Source: Falsiroseomonas sp050563535 (GTDB taxonomy: Bacteria > Pseudomonadota > Alphaproteobacteria > Acetobacterales > Acetobacteraceae). Taken from it: a DNA stretch of 64,000 bases. The notes beneath the pieces were generated by a model that was given only the letters and a program-made list of their open reading frames with translations, made no database searches and was not told where the DNA came from. Positions 51,013-60,295 of the stretch are shown piece after piece. The DNA lies in assembly GCF_050563535.1 (NCBI RefSeq), contig NZ_JBNXUO010000017.1, forward strand, positions 1 to 64,000, in the 5' to 3' direction. How positions within the stretch are numbered: position 1 is the first letter of the stretch; every line of letters begins with the position of its first letter. The position numbers were made by a program, and so were the translations under genes.

Positions 51013-51177
51013 GTGCCGCGCCGTATCCTGCTCCTCGCCATGGCCCTCGCCGCGCTCGGCGCCGGCTGCTCCGACGGGGCGCGGCGCCTCGCCGAGCCTT
51101 CCGGGCCGGTCTTCCGGCTGAACCCGGACCGCTGGCCCGACGCGGCACCGCCGACGGGGAGGGCCGCCCTGCGATGA
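51013..51177 (+). CDS. virB7: Small VirB7-like lipoprotein
   Basis: 54 residues from GTG at 51013. A signal sequence with lipobox LGAGC (Cys at about 19) ends in a short mature peptide with RLNPDRWPDA. Position between virB6 and virB8 and size match VirB7, which pairs with VirB9 in the outer membrane core. GGAG lies upstream. The 4-bp overlap with virB8 supports the reading. Confidence 0.75.
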   Translation: MPRRILLLAMALAALGAGCSDGARRLAEPSGPVFRLNPDRWPDAAPPTGRAALR

Positions 51178-51935
51178 ACGCCCCCCTGCGCCTCAAGCCC
51201 GGCGTGTGGCCCGCCGAGCCGCTCAGCCCCGAGGCCGCCCAGGCCTTCCTCGCCGACGCCGCGGCGCGCGCCGACGAGGTGCGCCGCACCGGCCTCGCCT
51301 TCCGCCGCGCCGGCTGGATCGCCGGCGCCTTCGGCGCGCTCCTCGGCCTCGCCGGGGTCGGCGTCGCGGCCGCCGTGGTGCTGCGCGCCGAGCCCGCCCG
51401 GCTCGACTTCGCCCTGCTGGACCGCGACACCGGCGAGGTGAGCCCTACGCTCGCCGCCCGCGACGCGCCACGCGCCTTCACCGACCACACCGCGCGCCAG
51501 TACCTCCGGCGCTTCGTCGAGGCCTGCGATGGCTACGCGCCGACGCCGAACCCGACGACGCTCCAGCGCGACCTGCACCGCTGCGCTATCCTGCTCACCG
51601 AGCCGATGCAGGAGCGCTTCCGCGCGAGCGTGGCACGCTCCAACCCGGAGAGCCCGCTCGCCACCCTCGGCCGCAGCGGCGTCCGCACGACGGAGGGGTT
51701 CCGCTACTTCAAGTACCCCTCCGAGGGCCGCACCCAGACCTGGCGCGTGCAGTACACCCGCGTCGAGACGCGCGTCGGCGCCGGCGGCCCTGGCGTGACC
51801 ACGCGCACGCCGATGACGGCGATGGTGAACTTCCAGTGGCGCCCCGAGCTGCCCCAGCTCGCGGAGGACCGCGACTGGAACACGGCCGGCATGCAGGTCG
51901 TGACCTACTCCATCGAGCCGGACACCGGGCGATGA
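51174..51935 (+). CDS. virB8: VirB8-like inner membrane assembly factor
   Basis: 253 residues. A cytoplasmic tail (1-45), one membrane helix (about 47-70, AGAFGALLGLAGVGVAAAVVL) and a periplasmic NTF2-like domain with ARQYLRRFVEACDGYAP, FRYFKYPSEGRTQTWRVQYTR and MVNFQWRP. VirB8 nucleates the transfer channel. Overlaps both neighbours by 4 bp. Confidence 0.92.
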   Translation: MNAPLRLKPGVWPAEPLSPEAAQAFLADAAARADEVRRTGLAFRRAGWIAGAFGALLGLAGVGVAAAVVLRAEPARLDFALLDRDTGEVSPTLAARDAPRAFTDHTARQYLRRFVEACDGYAPTPNPTTLQRDLHRCAILLTEPMQERFRASVARSNPESPLATLGRSGVRTTEGFRYFKYPSEGRTQTWRVQYTRVETRVGAGGPGVTTRTPMTAMVNFQWRPELPQLAEDRDWNTAGMQVVTYSIEPDTGR

Positions 51936-52900
51936 CGCGGCGCGCTCCCTTCACGGCGGCGGCGCTCGCCGCCGCTCTCGCCCTCCCCTTCCCCGCCGCC
52001 GCGCTCGACGAGCCCCGGCCCGTGGACCCGGCCGAGCCGCACATGCGGACGCTGGCCTACAACCCCGCCGGCCGCACCCTCCTCGTCGGCACGGTCGGGC
52101 GGGCCACGGTGATCACCTTCGGCCCCGACGAGCAGGTGAAGCGCGTCGTCCTCGGTGTCGAGAGCTTCTGGGAGCCGCCGAACGCGCAGGCCCTCGCGCA
52201 GTCGCCCCTGAACAACGTCCTGCCGCTCTGGGCTGTGGCGCCGGGGCGGACGACGCTCCAGGTCGTCACCGCGCGGCACGGGGCCGCGGACCGGGTGTAC
52301 CAGTTCGCGGCCGAGGTGCGCCCCCTGCCCCGCACCTGCGGCCCCGACGGCCGGGCCGAGTGCGCCGACGACCCGGCGGCCACCTACGGCCTCGCCTTCA
52401 CCTACCCGGCGGACGAGCGGGCGCGGCGCGAGGCGGAGGCGGCCGAGGCCCGCCGCCAATCGGCGGAGCGGGCCGCCGCCGCGCGGGCGACGCGCGAGGC
52501 CCAGGTCGCGCGCGACCGCCTCGCCGTGGACTTCGCCTGCCGCAACTGGACCTTCGAGGGCCGCGGCTCGGCCGACCTGGTGCCGGACGAGACCTGCGAC
52601 GACGGGCAGCGCACCGCCTTCCGCTACCTCGGCAACCGCCAGGTGCCGAGCGTCTTCACGGTGGACGCCTCCGGCGCCGAGCAGTCGGTGCAGGCCGTCG
52701 CCCGGCCGGCCAACGAGCCGGGCCTGCGGGGCATCTGGTGGATCGTGCCGGGCGTCCACCGCGAGATCCGCCTGCGGCTGCCCGGCGGCGCGGTGCTGGC
52801 GGTCTACAACCGCGCCTACGACCCGGTCGGCCGCGACCCCGGGACCGGCACGACGCACCCCGACGTGGTGCGCGAGCTGGCGAGGCAGGCGCGCCGATGA
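51932..52900 (+). CDS. virB9: VirB9-like core complex protein
   Basis: 322 residues with a signal peptide ending AAALD. The N-terminal domain has RTLAYNPAGRTLLVGTVG, then a helical linker (about 165-200, RREAEAAEARRQSAERAA) and the C-terminal beta-sandwich with CRNWTFEG, TAFRYLGNRQVPSVF and LAVYNRAYDPVG. It forms the periplasmic and outer membrane part of the core with VirB7 and VirB10. Normal length; overlaps virB10. Confidence 0.92.
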   Translation: MTRRAPFTAAALAAALALPFPAAALDEPRPVDPAEPHMRTLAYNPAGRTLLVGTVGRATVITFGPDEQVKRVVLGVESFWEPPNAQALAQSPLNNVLPLWAVAPGRTTLQVVTARHGAADRVYQFAAEVRPLPRTCGPDGRAECADDPAATYGLAFTYPADERARREAEAAEARRQSAERAAAARATREAQVARDRLAVDFACRNWTFEGRGSADLVPDETCDDGQRTAFRYLGNRQVPSVFTVDASGAEQSVQAVARPANEPGLRGIWWIVPGVHREIRLRLPGGAVLAVYNRAYDPVGRDPGTGTTHPDVVRELARQARR

Positions 52901-53958
52901 CCGAGGACCGCGGCGCCCCCGACACCACCGGCCGGCGGCTGCTGACGCAGAAGCAGACCTACGCGGCGTCGATCCTGGGCGCCGCGGCGCTGATCGCCTT
53001 CGTCTTCTGGCGGCACCCAGGGAACGAGCCGCCCGAGCCGCCGCAGCCGGCCGGCGGCATCGGGCGCCGGGTCACCTTCGACGCGCCGCAGCCGCCGCCG
53101 GCGACGCCGCCGGCCGAGCCGGTCGCCTTCGCGCTCCCGCCCCCTCCCCCGCCGCCGCAGCTTGCCGTGGCCCCGGCGCAGGCGGCCGCCGGCCCGCGGG
53201 CGCCGCGCATGATGTCCTACGCCGTCACGCCCCCTCCCCGGGCGGACGACCGCTCCGGGGCGGAGGGCGGTGGCCGTGGCGCCGTCCCGGGCGGGCCGGA
53301 GGCCGACCCGGCGCGCCGCGGGACGACGGTCGCCTTCCGGGGGACGGCGGTCGCTGGTGCCCGCGCGGGCGCCCCGCTCGACACCACGCTTGTGCTCATG
53401 CCCGGCGTCTACCGCTGCAGCCTCGACACCGCGGTCAGCAGCGAGCGGCCGGGACCGTTCTTCTGCCACGTCACGCAGGACTGGCTCTCGCCGGCCGGGG
53501 TGCGGCTGATGGAGGCGGGCACGCGCATCCAGGGCAGCTACGAGAGCCACGTCGCCGTCGGCCAGAGCCGAATCCTCTCCCTCGCGGCGACGGGCTGGAC
53601 GCCGCAGGGGGTGCCGGTGCCGCTCGGCGCGCCGGTCGGCGACGCGCTCGGGCGCGTCGGCATGGACGGCGCCGTGGACCGCCACTTCTGGGAGCGCTTC
53701 GGCGGCGCGGTCTTCCTCATGCTGTCGGGCAGCGCCATCAGCGCCGCGCAGGGCGCCGTGCAGGCCGCGCTCGCCCGCGGCGACAACAACACCTACCTGA
53801 ACCTCCAGACCGGCGGCGTGCAGGGTGCGGTCGCCTCCGTGCTGCGCGACAGCCTCAACATCCCGAACACGGTGACGAAGAACCAGGGGGAGGAGATCGC
53901 GATCCTCGTCACGCAGCCCGTGGACTTCTCCGACGCCTACCGGCTGAGGCTCCGCTGA
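52897..53958 (+). CDS. virB10: VirB10-like core complex protein
   Basis: 353 residues. One membrane helix (about 24-38), a Pro-rich spacer (about 43-105, with runs of PPPP) that spans the periplasm, and a TrbI/VirB10 beta-barrel domain with GTRIQGSYESHVAVGQSRIL and HFWERFGGAVFLMLSG, the antenna helices. It links ATPases in the inner membrane to the outer membrane pore. Overlaps virB11 by one base. Confidence 0.93.
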   Translation: MTEDRGAPDTTGRRLLTQKQTYAASILGAAALIAFVFWRHPGNEPPEPPQPAGGIGRRVTFDAPQPPPATPPAEPVAFALPPPPPPPQLAVAPAQAAAGPRAPRMMSYAVTPPPRADDRSGAEGGGRGAVPGGPEADPARRGTTVAFRGTAVAGARAGAPLDTTLVLMPGVYRCSLDTAVSSERPGPFFCHVTQDWLSPAGVRLMEAGTRIQGSYESHVAVGQSRILSLAATGWTPQGVPVPLGAPVGDALGRVGMDGAVDRHFWERFGGAVFLMLSGSAISAAQGAVQAALARGDNNTYLNLQTGGVQGAVASVLRDSLNIPNTVTKNQGEEIAILVTQPVDFSDAYRLRLR

Positions 53959-54869
53959 TGCTGGCCGGCGAGGCGACGCTGCTGCGGCTGCTGGAGCCCT
54001 TCGCCGCGGCCCTGGCGCGCCCCGGCACGCGGGAGATCGTGGTGAACCGCCCCGGCCGCTTCGGGGTCGAGGGCGAGGACGGCTGGACCTGGTACGACGC
54101 GCCGGAGCTGACCTTCGCGCGCCTCGACGCCATCCTCACCCTCGCCGCCTCGCGCACGTCGCGGCGCGTCGGCCCGGACCGCCCCTCAGCGTCCTCCGTG
54201 CTGCCGGGCGGGGAGCGCATCATGGGTGCACGACCGCCGGCCGCGCCGCCCGGCACGATCACGCTCGCGATCCGGCGCCGCGCGAAGGACTTCACGCCGA
54301 CCCTCGAATGGCTCGAGGAGCACGGCTACTTCGCCGCCGTACCGGGGCGCGGCGCGGCGTGGTGGCGGGCAGCGGTCGAGGCGGGGAGGACGATCCTCGT
54401 CGCCGGCGCCATCGGCTCCTCGAAGACCACCTTCGCCGAGGCGCTCATCCGCGCCGTGCCCGCCGACCGGCGCCTGGTCACGATCGAGGACACGCCGGAG
54501 TGGATGGACCTGCCGCACGAGAACTGGTCGCCGCTCTACTTCGACGGGGAGCGTCGCACCGCCACCGACTGCCTCCAGGACGCGATGCGGCTGCGGCCGG
54601 ACTGGCTGCCCTTCCAGGAGCTGCGCGGCGCCGAGGCCTGGGCCTTCCTCCGCGCGCGTGTCGTCGGCCACCCCTCCGTCACCACGATCCACGGCGCCGA
54701 CCCCGAGGCCGCGATCGAGGCGGCGGCGCTGATGGTGCGGCAGAGCCCGGAGGGCCGCGCGCTGGAGGCGGCGACGGTGCACGGCCTGCTCCGCCAGCAC
54801 GTGGACCTCGTCGCGCACTGCGCGCGCGATCCCTACCGCCTGACGGCGGTGCTGGAGGTGCGTCCGTGA
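53958..54869 (+). CDS. virB11: VirB11-like ATPase with atypical Walker A
   Basis: 303 residues with the N-terminal domain of T4SS ATPases and a RecA-like C-terminal domain. Walker A reads GAIGSSKTT (150-158), where most VirB11 proteins have GxTGSGKTT: the Gly before the Lys is Ser. The Asp box TIEDTPEW, Walker B ELRGAEAWAFLRAR and the His box GHPSVTTIHG are present, the last also altered. It would form a hexamer at the inner membrane that switches pilus assembly and DNA transfer. Activity is plausible but the loop is unusual. Confidence 0.9.
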   Translation: MLAGEATLLRLLEPFAAALARPGTREIVVNRPGRFGVEGEDGWTWYDAPELTFARLDAILTLAASRTSRRVGPDRPSASSVLPGGERIMGARPPAAPPGTITLAIRRRAKDFTPTLEWLEEHGYFAAVPGRGAAWWRAAVEAGRTILVAGAIGSSKTTFAEALIRAVPADRRLVTIEDTPEWMDLPHENWSPLYFDGERRTATDCLQDAMRLRPDWLPFQELRGAEAWAFLRARVVGHPSVTTIHGADPEAAIEAAALMVRQSPEGRALEAATVHGLLRQHVDLVAHCARDPYRLTAVLEVRP

Positions 54870-56662
54870 CGCGGCGGGGCGCCCTCCTGGCCGGTGCCCT
54901 CGGCGCGGCGGCGCTCGCCGCGGTGCCGGTCGCCTCGGCCACCTATCTCGCGATCACCGGGCTCGGCGCGCACCCCTACTTCGCCGCCGCCGGCCTCTGG
55001 ACGAAGGCGACCGCCTGGATGCTCTACGCGCCCCAGGCAGGAGCCAACTGGTGGGCGGCGGTCACCGTCGGCCTGTCCGGGTTCCTTGGCCTCGCGCCGC
55101 TGCTGCTGACGGGGACCGCGGCCGTCGCGGTGCGGCGCCGCGGCGGGCGGCCCCTGCACGGCGAATCCCACTTCGCCACCCGGCGCGAGGCGGAGGGCAG
55201 CGGGATCGTCTTCGCGGCCCGGCCGGTGCCGGATGGGATCCTGCTCGGCAAGTGGGGCCGCGGCCCCTTCGCACGCTACGCCTGCCTACCCGGCCAGCAG
55301 CACGTCGCGGTCTACGCGCCGACCGAGGAGGGCAAGGGCGTCTCCTTCGTGGTACCCAACGCGATGAACTGGGGCGGCGCGCTCGTCGCCTTCTCGGTCA
55401 AGCGCGACCTGGTGAAGTGGACGGCCGCGGAGCGGGCGCGGAAGGGCGACGACATGTTCGTGCTCGACATCGGCGACCCGGAGGGCCGCACGCACCGCTG
55501 GAACCCGCTCGGCCTCGTGCGGCGGGGCACGCCCGACGCCACCGACGACCTTCAGAAGGCGATGTTCGCCCTCGTGCCGGAGACGCGGGCGAACAACCCA
55601 TACTGGGACAACGCGGGCCGGCGTGTCGCCACCGCCCTCGCGGTGATCCAGTCGGAGACGCCCAGCGCGCCGCTCACGGTGGCGGCCGTGGCCGGCCTCG
55701 CTCGCCGGGGCGACTGCGCGGCGCATCTTCGTACCCTGGTGACGGAGGCACGGACGGCGAACCGGCCGTACCCGCGCGCGGCCGTCGAGACCGCGCTCGG
55801 CTGGGCCGACGGCCTCGACAAGGGCAGCGAGGAGGCGCGCGGGGTGCGCCAGACGATCCTCACCGCGCTCTCGCTCTGGGAGGTGCCACGGATCGCCGCG
55901 GCAACGGCGGCGAGCGACTTCGACGTACGCGAGCTGCGGTCGCGCCGGATGTCGGTCTATCTCTGCGCCCAGCCCTCCGACCTGCGCAGGCTGCGGCCGA
56001 TCTACGCGATCTTCTTCCAGCAGCTCATCGACGCGATGGCGCGGGAGGAGTTCGGCGAGCGGCCGGAGCACAGGCACCGCGTGCTGGCGATCCTCGATGA
56101 GTTCTGGGCGCTCGGCGAGCACCGCGTGCTGGCCGACGCCACGGCCTTCATCCGCTCCTCCGGCCTGCGCATGGCGATCGTCGTGCAGTCGAAGGACCAG
56201 ACCCGGCTCGCCTTCGGCGAGGACGGGTCGCGGAACATCTACGCCAACGCCGGCGCCGAGCTCGCCCTCGGCGGGCTCGACCAGCGTCAGGCGGAAGAGA
56301 TTAGCCAGCGCGGCGGCAGCGACACCGTCGTGGAGACGACGCAGAGCCGGCCGCGCTTCTTCGGCTGGCTCAGCCCGTCGCGGCAGAGCGAGAGCGAGAC
56401 GGTGCGCCGCCGCGCGCTGATGCTGGCGCAGGAGGTGCAGCGCCTGCCGGCCGACAAGCTCCTCGTGCTGCGCCGCCGGCTGCCCCTGCTGATGCTCGAC
56501 CGTCTCGTCTGGTATCGCGACCGCTGCTTCCGCAACCGCGCGGCCGATCCGCCCGCAATCCCGACGCTTGCCGTCACCGTGGAGCGCGACGCGGCGCCAG
56601 CGGGCGATGCCGGCCCGCCGTCCGATGCAGGCGCGGCGGCGGCCGGCCGCTCAGCGGCGTAG
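54866..56662 (+). CDS. virD4: VirD4-like coupling protein
   Basis: 598 residues from GTG at 54866. Two membrane helices near the N-terminus (about 7-30 and 62-87), then LHGESHFATRREA, the P-loop APTEEGKGVSFVVPN (T153-EEGKG-158), Walker B AILDEFWALG and the arginine-finger region VVQSKDQ. The coupling protein brings the relaxase-bound strand to the channel. Its last 12 bp overlap the 3' end of the convergent relaxase gene. Overlaps the virB11 stop (GTGA). Confidence 0.94.
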   Translation: MTRRGALLAGALGAAALAAVPVASATYLAITGLGAHPYFAAAGLWTKATAWMLYAPQAGANWWAAVTVGLSGFLGLAPLLLTGTAAVAVRRRGGRPLHGESHFATRREAEGSGIVFAARPVPDGILLGKWGRGPFARYACLPGQQHVAVYAPTEEGKGVSFVVPNAMNWGGALVAFSVKRDLVKWTAAERARKGDDMFVLDIGDPEGRTHRWNPLGLVRRGTPDATDDLQKAMFALVPETRANNPYWDNAGRRVATALAVIQSETPSAPLTVAAVAGLARRGDCAAHLRTLVTEARTANRPYPRAAVETALGWADGLDKGSEEARGVRQTILTALSLWEVPRIAAATAASDFDVRELRSRRMSVYLCAQPSDLRRLRPIYAIFFQQLIDAMAREEFGERPEHRHRVLAILDEFWALGEHRVLADATAFIRSSGLRMAIVVQSKDQTRLAFGEDGSRNIYANAGAELALGGLDQRQAEEISQRGGSDTVVETTQSRPRFFGWLSPSRQSESETVRRRALMLAQEVQRLPADKLLVLRRRLPLLMLDRLVWYRDRCFRNRAADPPAIPTLAVTVERDAAPAGDAGPPSDAGAAAAGRSAA

Positions 56663-59600
56663 CGTCATGGTCGGTTCGTCCCGCCCGCGGCCGGGGCTCG
56701 GAGAGCGCATGCGCGCGACCCGCGCCCGCACCGCCCCTGCGACCTCCGCCCCGAGCCGGGAGAGCCGCCCGACGAGTTCCTCGCCGGCCCGCACGGCGCC
56801 GGCGATGCGCGCGGCGACCGGCTTCACCGCTAGGCGCTCGCGGCTACCTGCTAGCCGCTTTTCGAGGACCGTCGGCGGCAGTCCCGCCGCCTCCCGCCTC
56901 TCGGCCGGCCGCACGCCCCCGCGCAGCGCGCGCGTCGCGCCCCGGCGCACCTCGCCGGCGCGGGCGAGGAATTCGAGCGCGCCTTCCTGCCGGGGCTGGC
57001 GGCCGAGGTTGCGCGCCGCGTTCGCCCAGGCGTCCGCCTCGGTCACCGGCCGCACGTCGTTCAGCGGGCGGCGCCGCACCACCTCCGCGTGCTCGGCGCC
57101 GGCCGAGACGAGGAGCCAGGAGGCCCGGCGGTGACGCGTGCCCGAGGCGTAGGCCGCGAAGCCGGTGACCGCCTTCGTCCCGGCCGGGAGGGCGTGGACG
57201 TGCTCGGTTGCGGTCGAGCCCTGCGCTGTGTGGGTCGTCATGACCTCGCCGTAGGCGAGCCGCACGCGACCCGTGGCGCGGTCGGCGAGCGCGGACCAGG
57301 CGACCCGCCCCTCGCGGCCGGAGGAGGTGCGGACCTGCATGCCCCCTGCGTCGGCCGAGAGCACGGTGAGCACCGAGCCGTTGCGACCGATGCTGCCCCC
57401 CTCCCCCTCCGCGCGGGTGCTCGCGAAGAGCCGCACCCGGTCGCCCGGCGCGAGCGCCATCTCGTAGGCGTTCCCGTCGCGGTCCGCGGCGCGAACCTTT
57501 ACTTGGTCGTCCCCGACTTGGCCGAGCCCGCGGCGCACCTCGCGGATGGCCAGCCCGAGCCGGTGCGCGTCGGCGTTCGTCGGCGCGGAGACGGTGAGGC
57601 TGTAGCCGGCGTCGCCGGCGTTCGCCCGCAGCCGCTCGCCGACGAGGGCCGCGACGCGCTCCACCGCCTCGCGGTAGCCGCCGGGCACCATCTCGGCCGT
57701 GCCGTCCGCCCGCTTCATGGCGAGCGCCTCAGCGGCGCGGCCCTCGCGCCAGTGGCCGGCGATCTCGCGCTCCCGCTCCGCGCGCTGCCGGACCGTGGTG
57801 AGGATCTCGGGCACCTGGTCAGGGCCGAGCGCGCGGCGGACGAGGTCCACGATCGGGCCCGCCTCGATCGCCTGGCACTGCCGGTCATCGCCGAGCATGG
57901 CGAGGCGGAAGCCGCGCGCCTCCTGCAGCCGCAGCAGCTCGAGCCCCTGGCGCGTGCCGAGCAAGCCGAGCTCGTCCACGACCACGACCGAGCGTCGGTC
58001 AAGTACGAACCGATCCGCCTTTGCGCCGTCGAGGAAGACGCTGAGCGCGTGGACGTTGCCGCGGCCGATGCCCGCATCGGCAAGGTCGTCGGCCTGCCGC
58101 CAGGCGAGGGATACGCCGTGCACCGCCCTCCCCTGCCCCGCCCAAGCCTCGACCAGGGGTCGGAGCAGCGTCGTCTTGCCGCTGCCGGCGGCGCCGACCA
58201 CGACGCCGAAGCGCCCCCCTTCCCCGAGCCGGTGCATGGCGCGCCGCTGCGCCTGGCCGTGCTCGCACTCGAAGGCGAGGCCAGCCCGCGCGGCCGCGGC
58301 CTCGATCTCCGCGGGCCGCAGCGCGCCCGTCCGATCGGCCGCCGCGGCGCGCGCGAGGCGGATGAAGGCGGCCTCGTCGGCGGCGTGCAGCGCGGTCGTG
58401 ATGCCGACGTCGCCGCGCTCCCCTGCCCTGCCCCAGACGAGCGCCGTCGCCTCGCCGTACTGGCGCACGCCCTCGCTCCGGAAGAGCGCGGTCACGCGCT
58501 CGACGTCGCGGGTCTCCTCGATGCCGGCAGCGATGAGCCCACGGAGCGCAGCCGTGCGCGCGTCGGCGCCGGTGACAACGGCGCGCCGGTCCAGCTCCTT
58601 CTCGAGCCACGGCAGCGCCTCCTCGTAGGCCAGCGCGATGCGCTCCTCGCGGGTCGGTCCGGGTCCTTCCCGGCGCGGCCCCTCGATCCCGCCGTAGTTC
58701 CAGCCGAGCTCGCGCGCCTGGCGGCGCCAGTCGGCGAAGTCGGCCACATCGTCCTTCCGGAGCTTCTCCCGCGCCTCCGCGTCGATCCCGGCCGGGGTAC
58801 CCTGCACGCCGGCCTTCAGCAGCCCGGCCCGGCGCGCGGGCGGCAGGGCGTCCCAGTCGAGGCCGAGCGTCCTGGCATAGGCCCGCGCAGCCTCCTCGCC
58901 GCCGAGGGTGCGCTTCGAGAAGTGGTCGCGCACTCGGTCGGGGATCGCCGCGAGGCGAGCCATGCCGGTGCGGTCGTCCAGCGCCACCTCCGCGCCGAGC
59001 CGGCGGAGGTTCGCGGCCAGGTGCGCCTGGTAGAGCGCGCCGGCCTCCTTGATCAGTCCATCGAGCCGGTCGAGGTCGAGCGAGCCAACGCGGCCGTTCT
59101 CGCAGAACACCGCATTCGGCACGGTGAAGTGGGTGTGCAGGTCCGGGTCGCCGGCGACCTGCACGGCGACGCTCTCGGTGACGGTCCGCTCGCCCTCCTG
59201 GCGCGCGGTCCAGAGGGTCGGGCGCGAGGTGTAGTGGTCGAAGGCGATCCAGGCGACGTGGCCGGGCTCGGCGCCGTCGCGCCCGCCCTTGCCGTGGCGC
59301 GCCTGCCCGATCCGCCCCTCGATGGCGGCCATGGCTTCGGCGGCGGCCTCGCGGTGCGCGACGTAGATCGAGGCCGCCTCCGCGGGCCGGGCGAAGGCCC
59401 AGGCGACCGACACCGACTTGTCGGGCGTCAAGCAGAAGTCGACGGAGCCGATCGGCGTGATTTCCTTCGCCTCGCCCGTGCGGCGGTCCGTGACCTGACG
59501 GGCGACGGCGTACTGCTTGCCCTCGATCTTCGCCCCGTCGGCCCGGCGGCCGGCGAGCAGGGCGTTGATCTCGTCCCGGCCCACGGCGCGATCGGGGTCG

Positions 59601-59986
59601 AGCCCGAGGCCGCGCGCGACGAGGGGGTGCATGTCACGCCGCGGCTCAGCGACCGGGCGGCCGTAGGCGGCCTCGAAGTCGCGCCGCTCGATCGCCATCG
59701 AGAGCCGCTCGGCGAGGCGGTCCTCCTCGTCCTGGAGGTCGGCCCCGCGGTCGGCGTGCCCGACGACGAGCTCGTCCAGGGCTTGGCTATACGCTATCTG
59801 CTCGCTGCTAACTGCTTCGGCCAGCTCGGCGAGCGCGCGGTCCTCGGCGGAGACGGCCTCGACTCCCTGCGTGTAGTAGCGCGCGAGGTCGGCCACATCC
59901 CGCGGCAGGGTGCGGGTGAGGAGGTGGTCGGTCATCGCGCCGGCCGCCGCCGGCTCGCCCGCCGCGATCGTAGAGTAGGTCAGCAC
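56651..59986 (-). CDS. traA: MobF-family conjugative relaxase/helicase (TraA/TrwC-like)
   Basis: 1111 residues from GTG at 59986. The relaxase domain (about 30-370) has catalytic tyrosines Y37/Y38 in LARYYTQGVEA, TPDKSVSVAWA, FDHYTSR and the metal-site DLHTHF (H284, H286). The helicase half has Walker A VGAAGSGKTTLL (K604), VVVDELGLLG, and a C-terminal UvrD-like part with TTHTAQGSTATEHV. It nicks oriT, stays bound to the 5' end and unwinds the plasmid. The 3' end overlaps virD4 (convergent). A small accessory gene lies directly upstream; a low-GC palindrome is embedded near the 3' end. Confidence 0.95.
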   Translation of the reverse strand: MLTYSTIAAGEPAAAGAMTDHLLTRTLPRDVADLARYYTQGVEAVSAEDRALAELAEAVSSEQIAYSQALDELVVGHADRGADLQDEEDRLAERLSMAIERRDFEAAYGRPVAEPRRDMHPLVARGLGLDPDRAVGRDEINALLAGRRADGAKIEGKQYAVARQVTDRRTGEAKEITPIGSVDFCLTPDKSVSVAWAFARPAEAASIYVAHREAAAEAMAAIEGRIGQARHGKGGRDGAEPGHVAWIAFDHYTSRPTLWTARQEGERTVTESVAVQVAGDPDLHTHFTVPNAVFCENGRVGSLDLDRLDGLIKEAGALYQAHLAANLRRLGAEVALDDRTGMARLAAIPDRVRDHFSKRTLGGEEAARAYARTLGLDWDALPPARRAGLLKAGVQGTPAGIDAEAREKLRKDDVADFADWRRQARELGWNYGGIEGPRREGPGPTREERIALAYEEALPWLEKELDRRAVVTGADARTAALRGLIAAGIEETRDVERVTALFRSEGVRQYGEATALVWGRAGERGDVGITTALHAADEAAFIRLARAAAADRTGALRPAEIEAAAARAGLAFECEHGQAQRRAMHRLGEGGRFGVVVGAAGSGKTTLLRPLVEAWAGQGRAVHGVSLAWRQADDLADAGIGRGNVHALSVFLDGAKADRFVLDRRSVVVVDELGLLGTRQGLELLRLQEARGFRLAMLGDDRQCQAIEAGPIVDLVRRALGPDQVPEILTTVRQRAEREREIAGHWREGRAAEALAMKRADGTAEMVPGGYREAVERVAALVGERLRANAGDAGYSLTVSAPTNADAHRLGLAIREVRRGLGQVGDDQVKVRAADRDGNAYEMALAPGDRVRLFASTRAEGEGGSIGRNGSVLTVLSADAGGMQVRTSSGREGRVAWSALADRATGRVRLAYGEVMTTHTAQGSTATEHVHALPAGTKAVTGFAAYASGTRHRRASWLLVSAGAEHAEVVRRRPLNDVRPVTEADAWANAARNLGRQPRQEGALEFLARAGEVRRGATRALRGGVRPAERREAAGLPPTVLEKRLAGSRERLAVKPVAARIAGAVRAGEELVGRLSRLGAEVAGAVRARVARMRSPSPGRGRDEPTMTLRR
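56841..56857. repeat. Palindrome CGGCTA-CCTGC-TAGCCG inside traA
   Basis: Perfect 6-bp arms in a local low-GC patch in the 3' part of traA, preceded by CGCTAGGCG. The ACCTGCTAG element recurs at 63131 and as ACCTGCTAC at 62199 and 62292. Confidence 0.45.
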
Positions 59987-59995
59987 GCCGGGCGC

Positions 59996-60295
59996 TCAGG
60001 CCGGCTCGGTCGCCAGCGCCCCGGCGATCTCGCCGGGCAGCGCCGCGAGCCGGGCCTCCAGCCGCGTCATGGCGGCCTCCTGGCCCGTCAGCGCGTCCGC
60101 CATGCGCCGGAGCGCGTCGGCGAGGTCGCCCCCGTCGCCCGGCGGCTCCTCGGCGGCGGCGAGCAGGATCCGCTCCAGCATCGCGGTATGCGCCGCGAGG
60201 GTCTCGTTCATCTGCGCCACGCCGCGGACGAGCGCGTCCTGGCGCTCCTCCATCCGGGCGAGGCGGTCGTCGTCGCGGCTCGTGGTCGTCCGCAT
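59996..60295 (-). CDS. Small coiled-coil protein upstream of the relaxase
   Basis: 99 residues from the ATG at 60295, with GGAAGAGGACAGGGG upstream. It is almost wholly helical with heptads (DDDRLARMEERQDALVRG, MNETLAAHTAMLERIL), then two more helices. No known domain. It sits 9 bp before the relaxase start in the place taken by nicking accessory proteins such as TrwA, but has no ribbon-helix-helix motif. A relaxosome helper role is possible from location alone. Confidence 0.7.
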   Translation of the reverse strand: MRTTTSRDDDRLARMEERQDALVRGVAQMNETLAAHTAMLERILLAAAEEPPGDGGDLADALRRMADALTGQEAAMTRLEARLAALPGEIAGALATEPA

